The notes under the pieces: model-generated | Databases searched by the model: none | Told to the model about the DNA's origin: nothing | The model's input: the letters and a program-made list of their open reading frames with translations, nothing else | Part shown: piece by piece, positions 25,321-35,094 of the stretch | How positions within the stretch are numbered: the first letter of the stretch is position 1 | How the letters are laid out: every line of letters starts with the position of its first letter | Program-made: the position numbers and the translations under genes | Assembly: GCF_030547005.1 (NCBI RefSeq) | Contig: NZ_JAUOPN010000004.1 | Coordinates: forward strand, 1 to 64,000 | Source: Maribacter sp. 1_MG-2023 | GTDB lineage: Bacteria > Bacteroidota > Bacteroidia > Flavobacteriales > Flavobacteriaceae | Length of the DNA: 64,000 nucleotides | Direction: 5' to 3'

Positions 25321-28300
25321 ATGAGTAAAGAAAACACTCTTCTTCAAACAGATGAAATTAATACTACCTCAAGTGGTATTAAAAACATAGGCATTTTTCA
25401 ATTTGAAGTAGATTCTAACAAAGTATCCTGGAACGATGCGCTGAAAGAGATTCATCAAGTACCAAAAGCATATATACCAGATGCAGAAAGTATATATGGC
25501 AACTGCAAAGAAGGCATTTATAAGGAGCGCCTTTCAAAAGAACACACACAAGCATTATCAAGTGGAGATTCTTTTGAATTGGAATATGAAGTTATTACCG
25601 CTACAGGCAATTCTCGCCTTCTGAATGTAGATGTACATGCTATTAATGATAATGGCAAATGCACAAGTTTACATGGCATTATAACCGATATCACCAATAT
25701 TAATAAGAATAACACAGATACTTACATATTAAAAAAGCAATTAGAATTCGCTGAAAAACTAGCAAATTCTGGTTCATGGAAATGGGATATATGTTCAAAT
25801 AAATTGACCTGGACTAACAATTTTTACAATATTCTAAAACACAATAACGAAAGTCCTTTGTCATTTGAAACATTTTTAGAATATGTTCACGAAGACGATA
25901 AAGAAAAAATAGCAGCAAAATTTGATCTAGCGTTAAAAACAAAGCGCTTTCCAAATTCAAATTATCGTATTGTATTAAAAGACGGGACCATCAAAAACAT
26001 GAAATCTATTGGTGAGGTTATAACCGATGTGCATGGTGAGGTCATAACAGTGATGGGCACCTGTCAAGACATCACAGAAAGCAAAGAAAGAAATCAACAG
26101 CTACTACAAAAAAATCAACAACTAGAATTAACCGAAAACAGTAACGAAGCAGGTACATGGTCATGGAACCCTATAACAGGTATGTTTAAATGGTCAGAGA
26201 ATCTATATGAAATTATGGATTTTGACAAGAACATTCCTATGAATTTTGAGGTATTGTATACCCGTATACATCCCGAAGACAAACATATTGTAGATGATTC
26301 TATGCAATTGGTACAAGATACAGGAGTAAAGCGCACCTTTACTCATCGTATCATAATTAATGACGGCAGTATTAGAACTTTAGAAATTGTTGCAGATATT
26401 GTTTCTAATAAATTTAATAACCAACCTGAGTTTATTGGTACTGCTCGCGACATTACAAATACATTAAATATAGCCCAAGAATTAAACCAAAAAGACCAAC
26501 TTCTTAATTTTTCGGAACAACTTACAACAATGGGTTATTGGAAGTACAAACCCAGTATCAACGACGTTTACTGGTCAGACAACCTGTATCACATTTTTGA
26601 CCAATCTAAAAAAAACGATGTAACATTTGAAACTTATTTTCATAAAATACATCCGGATGATAAAAATTTTGTAAAAAAAAGAATACTCCAGTCTATTAAA
26701 GAAAATAAATTCTATGACTTTACGCATAGAATTATTCTTAAGAGCAATAAGATAAGAGTAATCCAAATCATTGGTAAGGTCACAGTTAATAAAATTGATG
26801 GCTTGCAAGAATTATTGGGAACATGCCTAGACATTACCGAAAGTCATTCTAAAGATTTAGAATTAACAGAAAAAAACTACCGCCTAAATGTTGCCGAAAA
26901 AATGGCAATGATTGGTTACTGGCAATGGAACACCCCAACAAATGAAGTTATATGGTCAGATAATCTATATGATATTTATGGCCATGACGAAGAAACTCCT
27001 ATAACTTTCGAGACCTATATAAATTATATTCATAAAGAAGACCGTGAGCACATAGTCACTAAGCTTACAAACGCCATGGAGCATGGTGCCTTCCCAGAAT
27101 CTACGTATAGAATTCAATTAGAAGACGGAACTATTAAAACCATAAAATCTTTAGGTAAAATAACACGTAATAAAAAAGGAGAAGTTTTAGAAATGACCGG
27201 TGTTTGTCAAGATATTACTGAAGCCAAAACTAGAGAACTAGAACTTATACAAAAAAACCAACAATTAAGTTTAGCGGAACAGATGGCCAAACTAGGATCA
27301 TGGCAATGGCAACCTGAGAAGGAAATATTTAAATGGTCAGATAATCATTATAGAATATATGGGTATGAACCTGGAGAGCTCATAGATTTAGAAAAATCTT
27401 TAGCAAAAATATATCCGCCAGATTTAGAGAAAGTTAAGAGAGTTACCTATGAGATAATTTCAGGAATAGAGCATAATGAAATAAATTATAGAATTAAATT
27501 AGATGAAGATACTATCAAAACTCTTGAAGTTAGAGGAATTACCGCCATCAATGAGGCTGGCGATTTAGAAATTACCGGTACTACTCAAGATATTACCAGT
27601 CGTGTTAAAGCTGAGAAAGAAATTAAAGAAAAAAACCACTTACTCTCTGTATCTGAGGAAATGGCAATCATGGGATCCTGGAAATGGAATCCTAGCACAG
27701 GAGTTTCTACTTGGTCAGATAATCTTTATAAAATTTATGGATTAGAGTTACACGACCCAATAACTATTGACCTGTTTTTATCTATAGTACACCCAGATGA
27801 TGTAGATAAAACAAATAAACATATTAAAAGTATTCTTGACACTCATAAAAGTGATAAAAAGTTATCATTTCGTATCATAAAACAAAACGGAGATATACGC
27901 TCTTTAGATTTGGTATCTGAAATCATAGAAGATCAAAATGGAAATATTAAAGAATTAATAGGAACAACACAAGACGTTACGGCAAAAATAAAGGCTGAAG
28001 AAAAAATTAATAAAAAAAACCAATTGCTCTCTTATGCAGAAGAAATAGCGATGATGGGCTCTTGGCATTTTGACGTACATAACAATAAATTAAAATGGTC
28101 AGACAACCTTTATAAAATTTATGGTTTAGAAGTGAATTCCCCTATGAGCATGAATGTTTTTTACTCTAAAATACACCCAGATGACTTAGAAATTGTAAAA
28201 GAGCAAGTTCAAAAATGTATAGAAGGGGATGAGAATATTAAGCCTATATTTTTTAGAATAATCCTCAATAACGGTAATATTCTCTACATAGAGTCGATAG

Positions 28301-29487
28301 CTGGTATTACAAAAAACCACCTTGGAGAGGTAGTAGAAATAGCGGGTACAGCTCAAGATATTACCGAACGTTTAAAAATAGAAAAAGACATATTAGAAAA
28401 AAATCAACTTCTAAATTTTGCAGAGCAATTATCTAGCATAGGTCATTGGAAATGGGACATTGTCAATGATGTTATGGAGAATTCGGAAAATTTATTGAAA
28501 ATTTTAGATTTTAATCAAGAAACGAAACTTAATTTCAATACATATATAAATAGAGTTCACCCAGCTGATCGTGAAAAAGTAATTGATGTTAGCCGAAAAA
28601 TAATAGAAACAAAAAAGTTTGATAAATTTCATCATAGAATCATAAAGAATGATAATTCTATTAGATCAATAAAATTAATTGGAGAAGTAATACTAGACTC
28701 AGAGGGCAATGTTATAGAACTAATAGGTTCTAGTCAAGATATTACTGAGCAAATTGAAGCTCAGAAAAAAATATTGGACGCCAATAGAAGTTTAGAAAAA
28801 TCAACGATAAACCTAACCTCAAAAAATAAGCAACTTGCTGAATTTAATCATATTACTTCACACAATTTAAGATCTCCTGTAAGCAACTTGAATGCACTAT
28901 TGGGGCTATATAAAAACACCCAAAACGAAAGTAAAAAAGTAGAAATTTTCGGAAAGTTTGAAATCGTAATAGACCATTTGACAGAAACGCTAAACGCCCT
29001 AATAGAAACGATATCAATAAAACACTCAGCTAATGAGATTACTCAAGAGCTTTACTTTGCACAGACGCTATTAAAAACCAAAGAAATATTAGCTGCCGAA
29101 TTAATAGAAAGTAAGGCCGATATAAGATGTGATTTTTCTAAAGCGAAAAATGTAAAATACAATCCAATCTATTTAGAAAGTATTTTTCTTAACTTAGTAA
29201 GTAACTCATTGAAATACAGATCAGAAGATAGGGTGCCAGAAATCTCTATTACCTCAAATACAGTAAACGGAAGAATAACATTAAAATTTGAAGATAATGG
29301 ACTCGGAATAGATATGAAAAGCAATGGTCATAAATTATTCGGACTTAATAAAGTATTTCATAAACACCCTGAAGCAAAAGGCATTGGTCTATTTTTGACA
29401 AAAGCCCAAATAGTTGCAATGGGTGGTTCGATTTCGGCAAAAAGTACAGTTAATGTCGGCACAACATTTTTTATCATTTTAAACTAA
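25321..29487 (+). CDS. Multi-PAS sensor histidine kinase
   Basis: 1,388 residues from ATG 25321 (an in-frame TTG lies 27 bases earlier). No membrane helix is visible, so it is a soluble sensor. There are nine PAS/PAC units. The last eight begin with a (L/I/M)G.W.W pattern at about residues 150, 277, 403, 530, 657, 783, 911 and 1039, a very regular 127-residue period, each followed by W(S/T)(D/E)N.Y.I and ending in a (T)AQDIT linker and a coiled coil. The kinase follows: H-box TSHNLRSPVSN (about 1180), N-box NLVSNSLKYRS, G1 FEDNGLGID, G2 AKGIGLFLTKAQ. The next gene, six bases on, is its probable phosphorelay partner. Confidence 0.95.
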   Translation: MSKENTLLQTDEINTTSSGIKNIGIFQFEVDSNKVSWNDALKEIHQVPKAYIPDAESIYGNCKEGIYKERLSKEHTQALSSGDSFELEYEVITATGNSRLLNVDVHAINDNGKCTSLHGIITDITNINKNNTDTYILKKQLEFAEKLANSGSWKWDICSNKLTWTNNFYNILKHNNESPLSFETFLEYVHEDDKEKIAAKFDLALKTKRFPNSNYRIVLKDGTIKNMKSIGEVITDVHGEVITVMGTCQDITESKERNQQLLQKNQQLELTENSNEAGTWSWNPITGMFKWSENLYEIMDFDKNIPMNFEVLYTRIHPEDKHIVDDSMQLVQDTGVKRTFTHRIIINDGSIRTLEIVADIVSNKFNNQPEFIGTARDITNTLNIAQELNQKDQLLNFSEQLTTMGYWKYKPSINDVYWSDNLYHIFDQSKKNDVTFETYFHKIHPDDKNFVKKRILQSIKENKFYDFTHRIILKSNKIRVIQIIGKVTVNKIDGLQELLGTCLDITESHSKDLELTEKNYRLNVAEKMAMIGYWQWNTPTNEVIWSDNLYDIYGHDEETPITFETYINYIHKEDREHIVTKLTNAMEHGAFPESTYRIQLEDGTIKTIKSLGKITRNKKGEVLEMTGVCQDITEAKTRELELIQKNQQLSLAEQMAKLGSWQWQPEKEIFKWSDNHYRIYGYEPGELIDLEKSLAKIYPPDLEKVKRVTYEIISGIEHNEINYRIKLDEDTIKTLEVRGITAINEAGDLEITGTTQDITSRVKAEKEIKEKNHLLSVSEEMAIMGSWKWNPSTGVSTWSDNLYKIYGLELHDPITIDLFLSIVHPDDVDKTNKHIKSILDTHKSDKKLSFRIIKQNGDIRSLDLVSEIIEDQNGNIKELIGTTQDVTAKIKAEEKINKKNQLLSYAEEIAMMGSWHFDVHNNKLKWSDNLYKIYGLEVNSPMSMNVFYSKIHPDDLEIVKEQVQKCIEGDENIKPIFFRIILNNGNILYIESIAGITKNHLGEVVEIAGTAQDITERLKIEKDILEKNQLLNFAEQLSSIGHWKWDIVNDVMENSENLLKILDFNQETKLNFNTYINRVHPADREKVIDVSRKIIETKKFDKFHHRIIKNDNSIRSIKLIGEVILDSEGNVIELIGSSQDITEQIEAQKKILDANRSLEKSTINLTSKNKQLAEFNHITSHNLRSPVSNLNALLGLYKNTQNESKKVEIFGKFEIVIDHLTETLNALIETISIKHSANEITQELYFAQTLLKTKEILAAELIESKADIRCDFSKAKNVKYNPIYLESIFLNLVSNSLKYRSEDRVPEISITSNTVNGRITLKFEDNGLGIDMKSNGHKLFGLNKVFHKHPEAKGIGLFLTKAQIVAMGGSISAKSTVNVGTTFFIILN

Positions 29488-29492
29488 AAAAG

Positions 29493-29891
29493 ATGGACAA
29501 CAATATTCAAGTTTGCGTAATAGATGATGACGAAGTATTTCAATACACCATACTTCACACGTTACAGTCTCATAATTCTGTCAGCAACATCATGCCATTT
29601 ACCGATGGGGCAGAGGCAATGAACTTTTTTAATAAAAACATAGACAATAACACCATATTACCAGATGTTATTTTTCTGGATGTTAATATGCCAGTAATGG
29701 ATGGGTACAAGTTTATGGATGAATACATTAAGTTAATAGCAAAAGCAACCAAAAAAATAGCCGTTTATATTCTTTCTTCATCTGTAGATTTGGTAGATTT
29801 TGAAAAGACCAAAAAGATAAAAGAAGTATCAGACTACATCGTTAAACCTATAAGAGATAACCAGTTGACAAAAATTTTAGCAGAATTATAA
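29493..29891 (+). CDS. Single-domain response regulator
   Basis: 132 residues, one CheY-like receiver and no output domain. Acidic pocket VCVIDDDE at the N-terminus, phosphoacceptor Asp in VIFLDVNMPVMDGYKF (about residue 66), Ser in YILSSSVD (about 95) and Lys in YIVKPIRD (about 117). It starts six bases after the PAS kinase stop, so kinase and receiver form one operon. With no effector domain it probably passes phosphate on or acts by protein contact. Confidence 0.95.
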   Translation: MDNNIQVCVIDDDEVFQYTILHTLQSHNSVSNIMPFTDGAEAMNFFNKNIDNNTILPDVIFLDVNMPVMDGYKFMDEYIKLIAKATKKIAVYILSSSVDLVDFEKTKKIKEVSDYIVKPIRDNQLTKILAEL

Positions 29892-29917
29892 ACGCCTAAA
29901 AATAAATTTAATTTATA

Positions 29918-30269
29918 TTATTTACTAGAATAAGCGTCATACCCGCCTTCTAAGTTCACTACATTCTTAAAGCCAAGTTCTACCAACCTTTCTTGAGATT
30001 TCAAACTCCTACCTCCCATTTTACAGTAAACAAAGATTTTTTTGCTTTTATCCATGCCTTGTATTTGCTGATTAAATTCATCCGATAGCCAATTAATATT
30101 AACGGCTCCATCTATACACCCTGCATCAAACTCTGCTGGCGTTCTTACATCTAACAAAACCTCTGCAGATTCATCAAAACTGATAAACTCAGAAATCGGC
30201 TTTGACTCTATTTGACTTGTAGCAAACTGAGTAACAAGAAGCAGCAGAAAAAAATAGTATATTTCTCAT
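29918..30269 (-). pseudogene. Exported rhodanese-domain protein, frameshifted in a T7 tract
   Basis: The intact 3' frame (30157-29918) encodes a rhodanese domain: LLDVRTPAEFDAGCIDGAVN, the active-site loop VYCKMGGRSLKS with catalytic Cys, and NVVNLEGGYDAY. Upstream codons stay in the same frame back to the poly-T tract (30254-30248). An ATG at 30269 begins MRNILFF, and if the tract had six Ts instead of seven it would run on as LLLLVTQFATSQIES into the rhodanese, a perfect signal peptide. As read, that start ends after about 26 codons. Either a true inactivation, a phase-variable homopolymer, or a sequencing error. Rhodaneses transfer sulfane sulfur; the exported type's role is unclear. Confidence 0.8.
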
Positions 30270-30317
30270 GATAATACCGTTTAGAGTCAAAAGTAAACAT
30301 AATAGCTAAAATTCAAT

Positions 30318-30325
30318 TACTTTTG
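30318..30325 (+). promoter_or_regulatory. Possible -7 element upstream of the ECF sigma gene
   Basis: TACTTTTG fits TAnnTTTG and ends 16 bases before the sigma factor ATG. No matching -33 element was found, so this is weak evidence. Confidence 0.3.
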
Positions 30326-30341
30326 AAGTGCAGAATAAAAA

Positions 30342-30896
30342 ATGGAAATAAACAACCTAAATCCTGATAAGTGGGTCGATCTCTATGCAGATTATCTATT
30401 TAACTACGCCGTAACTAGAGTAAGCGATGCAGAAATTGCAAAAGACCTCGTACAAGACACTTTTATAGCTGGGCTAAAGTCTGCTAAAAACTTTAAAGGT
30501 GATGCGGCAGAGCGAACTTGGCTAATTGCAATTCTAAAACGCAAGGTCATTGATCACTATCGTAAAATTAATTCAAAGAAGGGAAAAGCAGAGGTTCGTA
30601 TGAGCTATAGTTCACAGACCGATGCTGAAGGTGATTGGCTAGAAGAACGCATTGCCGATCCTAATAGTAATTTTGAGAATGACGCTCTTGAGAACGAAGA
30701 ATTAGGACTTGCCATTCAAAATTGTATTTCTAAATTACCTAAAAAGCAAGCTCAAGTTTTTACCATGAAAACTATTGAGGGAATGGAAACTGAAGATATT
30801 TGTAATGCTTTAGGAATTAATGCGTCTAACCTTTGGGTAATGATACATAGAGCCAGAACTGGCTTAATGGGTTGTTTAAATCAAAATTGGTTTTAG
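30342..30896 (+). CDS. ECF-type RNA polymerase sigma factor
   Basis: 184 residues with regions 2 and 4 only. Region 2 reads LFNYAVTRVSDAEIAKDLVQDTFIAGLKSAKNFKGDAAERTWLIAILKRKVIDHYRK, with the core-binding DLVQDTF and the -10 recognition WL..I.....D. Region 4 is ISKLPKKQAQVFTMKTIEGMETEDICNALGINASNLWVMIHRARTGL, a helix-turn-helix ending in the usual HRAR. ECF factors of this kind are held inactive by an anti-sigma; the next gene, two bases on, is a likely candidate. Confidence 0.95.
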   Translation: MEINNLNPDKWVDLYADYLFNYAVTRVSDAEIAKDLVQDTFIAGLKSAKNFKGDAAERTWLIAILKRKVIDHYRKINSKKGKAEVRMSYSSQTDAEGDWLEERIADPNSNFENDALENEELGLAIQNCISKLPKKQAQVFTMKTIEGMETEDICNALGINASNLWVMIHRARTGLMGCLNQNWF

Positions 30897-30898
30897 TT

Positions 30899-31129
30899 AT
30901 GATGATTTCATGTGAAAAGGCAGCAAATATTTGCGACAAAGCCCAATACGAAGAAGCTTCTGGTTGGGATAAAATAAAATTAAAGTTTCATTTACTTATG
31001 TGTAAAACCTGTGCAAAGCACAGTAAAGACAACACTAAGTTAACTTCTCTTTGCAATCAAGCTAGACTTGCTGTACTATCTGAAGAAGAAAAGAAAAAAA
31101 TGAAAGAAACTTTTTCTAAAGCAAAATAA
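30899..31129 (+). CDS. Small zinc-finger anti-sigma-like protein
   Basis: 76 residues from ATG 30899, chosen because it starts just after the sigma stop. It reads MMISCEKAANICDKAQYEEASGWDK, then KLKFHLLMCKTCAKHSKD, matching the HxxxCxxC zinc anti-sigma motif (H-L-L-M-C-K-T-C). There is no membrane helix, so it would be a soluble anti-sigma that binds the sigma factor and might release it on oxidation of the cysteines. The function is inferred from this motif and the neighbouring gene. Confidence 0.8.
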   Translation: MMISCEKAANICDKAQYEEASGWDKIKLKFHLLMCKTCAKHSKDNTKLTSLCNQARLAVLSEEEKKKMKETFSKAK

Positions 31130-31949
31130 AATACTTCTTACTTATAATAAAAAGCAACCACCAAAATAATGGAATTGCTTCTACCCAAAAAGATGAAAAG
31201 TATTTCTGTTGGTCTAATTTTGTTTTAAATAACATTAACATTAACACTAAGAATAGAATTGATTTCACAGTAATGTGGGCAGTATCTAAATCTGTTTTCA
31301 AGAAAGTGGCAGCGTAAAAAAGAATTGCCCAACTATACCCAATCATTTTTGCACCCTTAACCCCTACTCTTTGTGGCAGAGTTTTTAAGGAAGCACTATC
31401 GTATTTTAAATCTCTGATTTCAAAAGGCACCAATAAAATCAGCACAAACAGAAAACGTTGTAGCGCTTCGACTTTTACATTCCAAGAAATATCATCTAAA
31501 ACAGAAATAGCGGGCAATATCACTGTAGCCCCTGCCCAAACTGCTGCGACGATTAAAATCTTCAATCCACTAAAACTTCTAAAATTTTTATTCTTTGGCA
31601 AAACAGGCAATGCATAAAGTCCTGTAATTGCTGCTAGGATAAAGAGACCTACAAATACTCTTTCCGATAGAAAAAACAACTGATACCCTGCAACGAGCAA
31701 ACATCCAAAACTAAAAAATTGAATGTTTTTTTGATAGGTATTGGTTACAAGAATATACTTCTCTGCCTCTACTCCAAATTTTACAAAATTATAACAGTTA
31801 ATAGAACCGAAAAAAATAAAAAAATAGAGTTCTAAAGGTACATTTATGTTTAAGGTCAGCGCAGTAACATGAACCAAGCTAAATATCGCCATTGCGACAT
31901 GAATACTGGCATCAAGATAAAAATCAAAAATCTTTTTGATTATGGTCAT
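31116..31949 (-). CDS. UbiA-like polytopic membrane protein
   Basis: 277 residues with about eight hydrophobic helices. The segment GSINCYNFVKFG occupies the place of the first aspartate-rich motif of UbiA prenyltransferases, and EIRDLKYDSASLKTLPQRVGVKGAK (about residue 187) resembles the second (D...D..... T.P...G...). The first motif lacks the usual Asp pair, so catalysis is uncertain; it may belong to a divergent UbiA branch common in Flavobacteriaceae. The gene overlaps the end of the anti-sigma gene by 14 bases on the opposite strand. A TACTTTTG -7 element lies at 31961-31954 on the minus strand. Confidence 0.6.
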   Translation of the reverse strand: MTIIKKIFDFYLDASIHVAMAIFSLVHVTALTLNINVPLELYFFIFFGSINCYNFVKFGVEAEKYILVTNTYQKNIQFFSFGCLLVAGYQLFFLSERVFVGLFILAAITGLYALPVLPKNKNFRSFSGLKILIVAAVWAGATVILPAISVLDDISWNVKVEALQRFLFVLILLVPFEIRDLKYDSASLKTLPQRVGVKGAKMIGYSWAILFYAATFLKTDLDTAHITVKSILFLVLMLMLFKTKLDQQKYFSSFWVEAIPLFWWLLFIISKKYFILL

Positions 31950-32078
31950 TAAACAAAAGTAGTTAAAGTGTTTATAACCTTTTGTTTTGGTTAAAAACTT
32001 TCAAGATATCAACAGCTTACAGCACTAATTAAAACACATAAAAGTGGTAATTTTACACATTATATAACAATAGTATCT

Positions 32079-34931
32079 ATGAAGACTGACGTGTTTGCAT
32101 TACGCCATATCGGCATTAGGGATGAAGATTTAAATACCATGTTCAACACGGTAGGTGTTGAAAATCTGGAACAGCTTATTTTTGAGACCATACCAGAACA
32201 TATTCGCCTTAAAGAGCCCCTAAAATTAGATCCACCAATGAGTGAGCATAAGTTTCTTGCACACACAGAAGCGTTATCTAAAAAAAATAAAGTTTTTAGA
32301 ACTTATATCGGTTTAGGGTATCACGAAAGTTTGATACCGTCAGTAATCAAAAGAAACATTCTTGAGAATCCGGGTTGGTACACTGCTTACACTCCGTATC
32401 AAGCTGAAATTGCTCAAGGTAGATTAGAAGCTTTATTAAACTTTCAGACCATAGTTTCAGATTTAACAGGAATGAAACTTGCAAATGCTTCACTTTTAGA
32501 TGAAAGTACAGCTGCTGCAGAAGCAATGACCATGCTTTTTGATGTAAGAAGCCGTGAGCAAAAAAAGAACAATATTGTAAAATTCTTTGTATCAGAAGAG
32601 ATCTTACCGCAAACACTATCTCTTTTAAAAACCCGATCGACTCCTTTAGGTATCGAACTGGTAATTGGCAACCATGAAGAATTCGACTTCAGTGTAGATT
32701 TTTATGGTACTTTATTGCAGTATCCTGGCAAATACGGACAGGTTTATGATTATGCTGGTTTTGTTGCTAAAGCAAAGGAAAATGAAATCAAGGTAGCTGT
32801 AGCTGCAGATATCATGAGCTTAGTACTATTGACTCCTCCTGGAGATTTTGGTGTAGACGTAGTTGTTGGTACTACACAGCGTTTTGGAATTCCGTTAGGT
32901 TATGGTGGTCCTCACGCTGCCTTCTTTGCTACAAAAGAAGAATTTAAAAGAAATATACCTGGTAGAATAATCGGTGTAACGAAAGATACCGATGGCAAGC
33001 CTGCATTAAGAATGGCATTGCAGACTAGGGAACAACATATTAAAAGAGACAAAGCAACATCTAACATTTGTACGGCGCAGGTATTATTGGCTGTAATGGC
33101 AGGTATGTACGGAGTTTATCACGGTCCAAAAGGATTAAAATACATAGCTTCAAAAATTCACGCTACAGCGGTTACGTTAGTTGATACTCTTGAGAATTTG
33201 GGCCTATACCAGGTTAACTCAGCTTATTTCGATACCATTACGGTAAAAGCAGATGCTAAAAAAGTACGCCCAATTGCAGAAGCAAATGAAGTTAATTTCT
33301 ACTATGTAGATAATGACACCATTTCAATAGCAATTAATGAAGCTACTTCTTTAAATGATCTTAATCAGATTATATCCATATTCGCAGAGGCTCTTGGCAA
33401 ATCTACAACAGAAGTTACCAGTTTACTAAACGCAACTTCAATACCAAGTAATATTCAGCGTCGCAGTTCTTTCATGGAGAACAAGGTATTTAACTCGTAT
33501 CATTCAGAGACCGAATTAATGCGCTACATTAAAAAATTGGAACGTAAAGATTTAGCTCTAAATCATAGTATGATTTCTTTGGGCAGCTGTACCATGAAGC
33601 TAAATGCAGCTAGTGAAATGTTGCCATTAAGCTCATCTAACTGGGGAAATATCCATCCATTCGTACCGGTTGACCAAGCAGTAGGATATCAAACTATTCT
33701 AAGAGAACTAGCAAAAGATCTTTCGGTAATTACTGGTTTTGCAGACACTTCTTTGCAACCAAATTCTGGTGCACAAGGTGAATATGCAGGTTTGATGGTT
33801 ATTAGAGCGTATCATGAATCTAGAGGAGAATCTCAAAGAAACATATGCTTGATTCCTTCATCTGCACACGGTACCAATCCGGCTTCTGCTGTAATGGCAG
33901 GTATGAAAGTTGTAGTAACCAAAACAGATGAAAAAGGAAATATTGATGTTGCAGACCTTGAAGAGAAAGCAAAATTACACTCAGACAACTTAGCTGCGTT
34001 GATGGTAACATACCCATCTACACATGGTGTATTTGAATCATCTATAAAGCAGATTACAAAATTAATTCATGATCACGGCGGTCAAGTCTATATGGATGGT
34101 GCCAACATGAATGCACAAGTTGGATTAACAAACCCAGCAACCATTGGTGCAGATGTTTGTCATTTGAACTTACACAAAACTTTTGCGATACCACATGGTG
34201 GTGGCGGACCAGGTGTTGGTCCTATATGCGTTGCTCCACAGCTGGTTCCATTTTTACCAAGTAACCCAGTAATAACAACTGGCGGCGAAGATGCTATTAC
34301 AGCAATTTCTGCAGCACCGTGGGGTAGCTCATTGGTTTGCCTTATTTCTTACGGATATATTAAAATGTTAGGTGAGTATGGTCTTACCCAATCAACAAAA
34401 ATCGCTATTCTTAATGCCAATTATATTAAACACAAGCTTGAAGGTAAATTTGATGTTTTATACACAGGTGAAAAAGGGAGAGCAGCTCATGAAATGATAT
34501 TAGACTGTAGGCCTTTCAAGAAAAACGGCATTGAGGTAACCGATATTGCAAAGCGATTAATGGACTACGGATTTCACGCTCCAACAGTATCTTTTCCAGT
34601 TGCGGGAACAGTAATGATCGAGCCTACCGAAAGTGAAAATTTAGCTGAGCTAGACAGGTTCTGCGAAGCAATGACTTCTATTCGAGCAGAAATAGATGAA
34701 TCTAATGCTAATGAGCCAAATAACGTACTTAAAAACGCTCCGCATACCTTAGAAATGGCCACAACAGATGATTGGCAATTTCCATACTCAAGACAAAAAG
34801 CAACTTTTCCTCTACCGTATATTGCCGAAAATAAATTTTGGCCTTCGGTACGTAGAGTTGACGATGCATATGGAGACCGTAATTTAATTTGCACATGCGC
34901 ACCTATCGAAGCGTATATGGAAACTGAATAA
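32079..34931 (+). CDS. gcvP: Glycine dehydrogenase (decarboxylating), P-protein
   Basis: 950 residues, the fused full-length form in which the N- and C-terminal halves are both PLP-transferase folds. It opens FALRHIGIRDEDLNTM, typical for GcvP (F..RHIGP...), includes YTPYQAEIAQGRLEALLNFQT, and in the active half SAHGTNPASAVMAGM and the PLP lysine in DVCHLNLHKTFAIPHGGGGPGVGPI (about residue 697). It decarboxylates glycine and passes the aminomethyl group to GcvH. The rest of the glycine cleavage system is not in the window. A terminator hairpin follows. Confidence 0.98.
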   Translation: MKTDVFALRHIGIRDEDLNTMFNTVGVENLEQLIFETIPEHIRLKEPLKLDPPMSEHKFLAHTEALSKKNKVFRTYIGLGYHESLIPSVIKRNILENPGWYTAYTPYQAEIAQGRLEALLNFQTIVSDLTGMKLANASLLDESTAAAEAMTMLFDVRSREQKKNNIVKFFVSEEILPQTLSLLKTRSTPLGIELVIGNHEEFDFSVDFYGTLLQYPGKYGQVYDYAGFVAKAKENEIKVAVAADIMSLVLLTPPGDFGVDVVVGTTQRFGIPLGYGGPHAAFFATKEEFKRNIPGRIIGVTKDTDGKPALRMALQTREQHIKRDKATSNICTAQVLLAVMAGMYGVYHGPKGLKYIASKIHATAVTLVDTLENLGLYQVNSAYFDTITVKADAKKVRPIAEANEVNFYYVDNDTISIAINEATSLNDLNQIISIFAEALGKSTTEVTSLLNATSIPSNIQRRSSFMENKVFNSYHSETELMRYIKKLERKDLALNHSMISLGSCTMKLNAASEMLPLSSSNWGNIHPFVPVDQAVGYQTILRELAKDLSVITGFADTSLQPNSGAQGEYAGLMVIRAYHESRGESQRNICLIPSSAHGTNPASAVMAGMKVVVTKTDEKGNIDVADLEEKAKLHSDNLAALMVTYPSTHGVFESSIKQITKLIHDHGGQVYMDGANMNAQVGLTNPATIGADVCHLNLHKTFAIPHGGGGPGVGPICVAPQLVPFLPSNPVITTGGEDAITAISAAPWGSSLVCLISYGYIKMLGEYGLTQSTKIAILNANYIKHKLEGKFDVLYTGEKGRAAHEMILDCRPFKKNGIEVTDIAKRLMDYGFHAPTVSFPVAGTVMIEPTESENLAELDRFCEAMTSIRAEIDESNANEPNNVLKNAPHTLEMATTDDWQFPYSRQKATFPLPYIAENKFWPSVRRVDDAYGDRNLICTCAPIEAYMETE

Positions 34932-34951
34932 CCGTTTCAAACCCATAATAC

Positions 34952-34981
34952 AAAGCCTTTTCAACATTTCGAAAAGGCTTT
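34952..34981. terminator. Intrinsic terminator after gcvP
   Basis: Eleven-pair stem AAAGCCTTTTC/GAAAAGGCTTT with an eight-base loop, followed by TCTTATT. It separates gcvP from the ketoacyl synthase operon. Confidence 0.8.
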
Positions 34982-35094
34982 TCTTATTCAATGTATTTAA
35001 AATAAAATGCCTTGACCATCGTAAAATTTACTATGCATGCATATAATATTTTTATAATTTGCTTAAATTGTCGGGCACAATTCAAAAAATTAAA

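Noticed and set aside
32079-34931. Possible glycine riboswitch upstream of gcvP
   Set aside because: The 130-base leader is AT-rich and I could not find the conserved glycine aptamer core.
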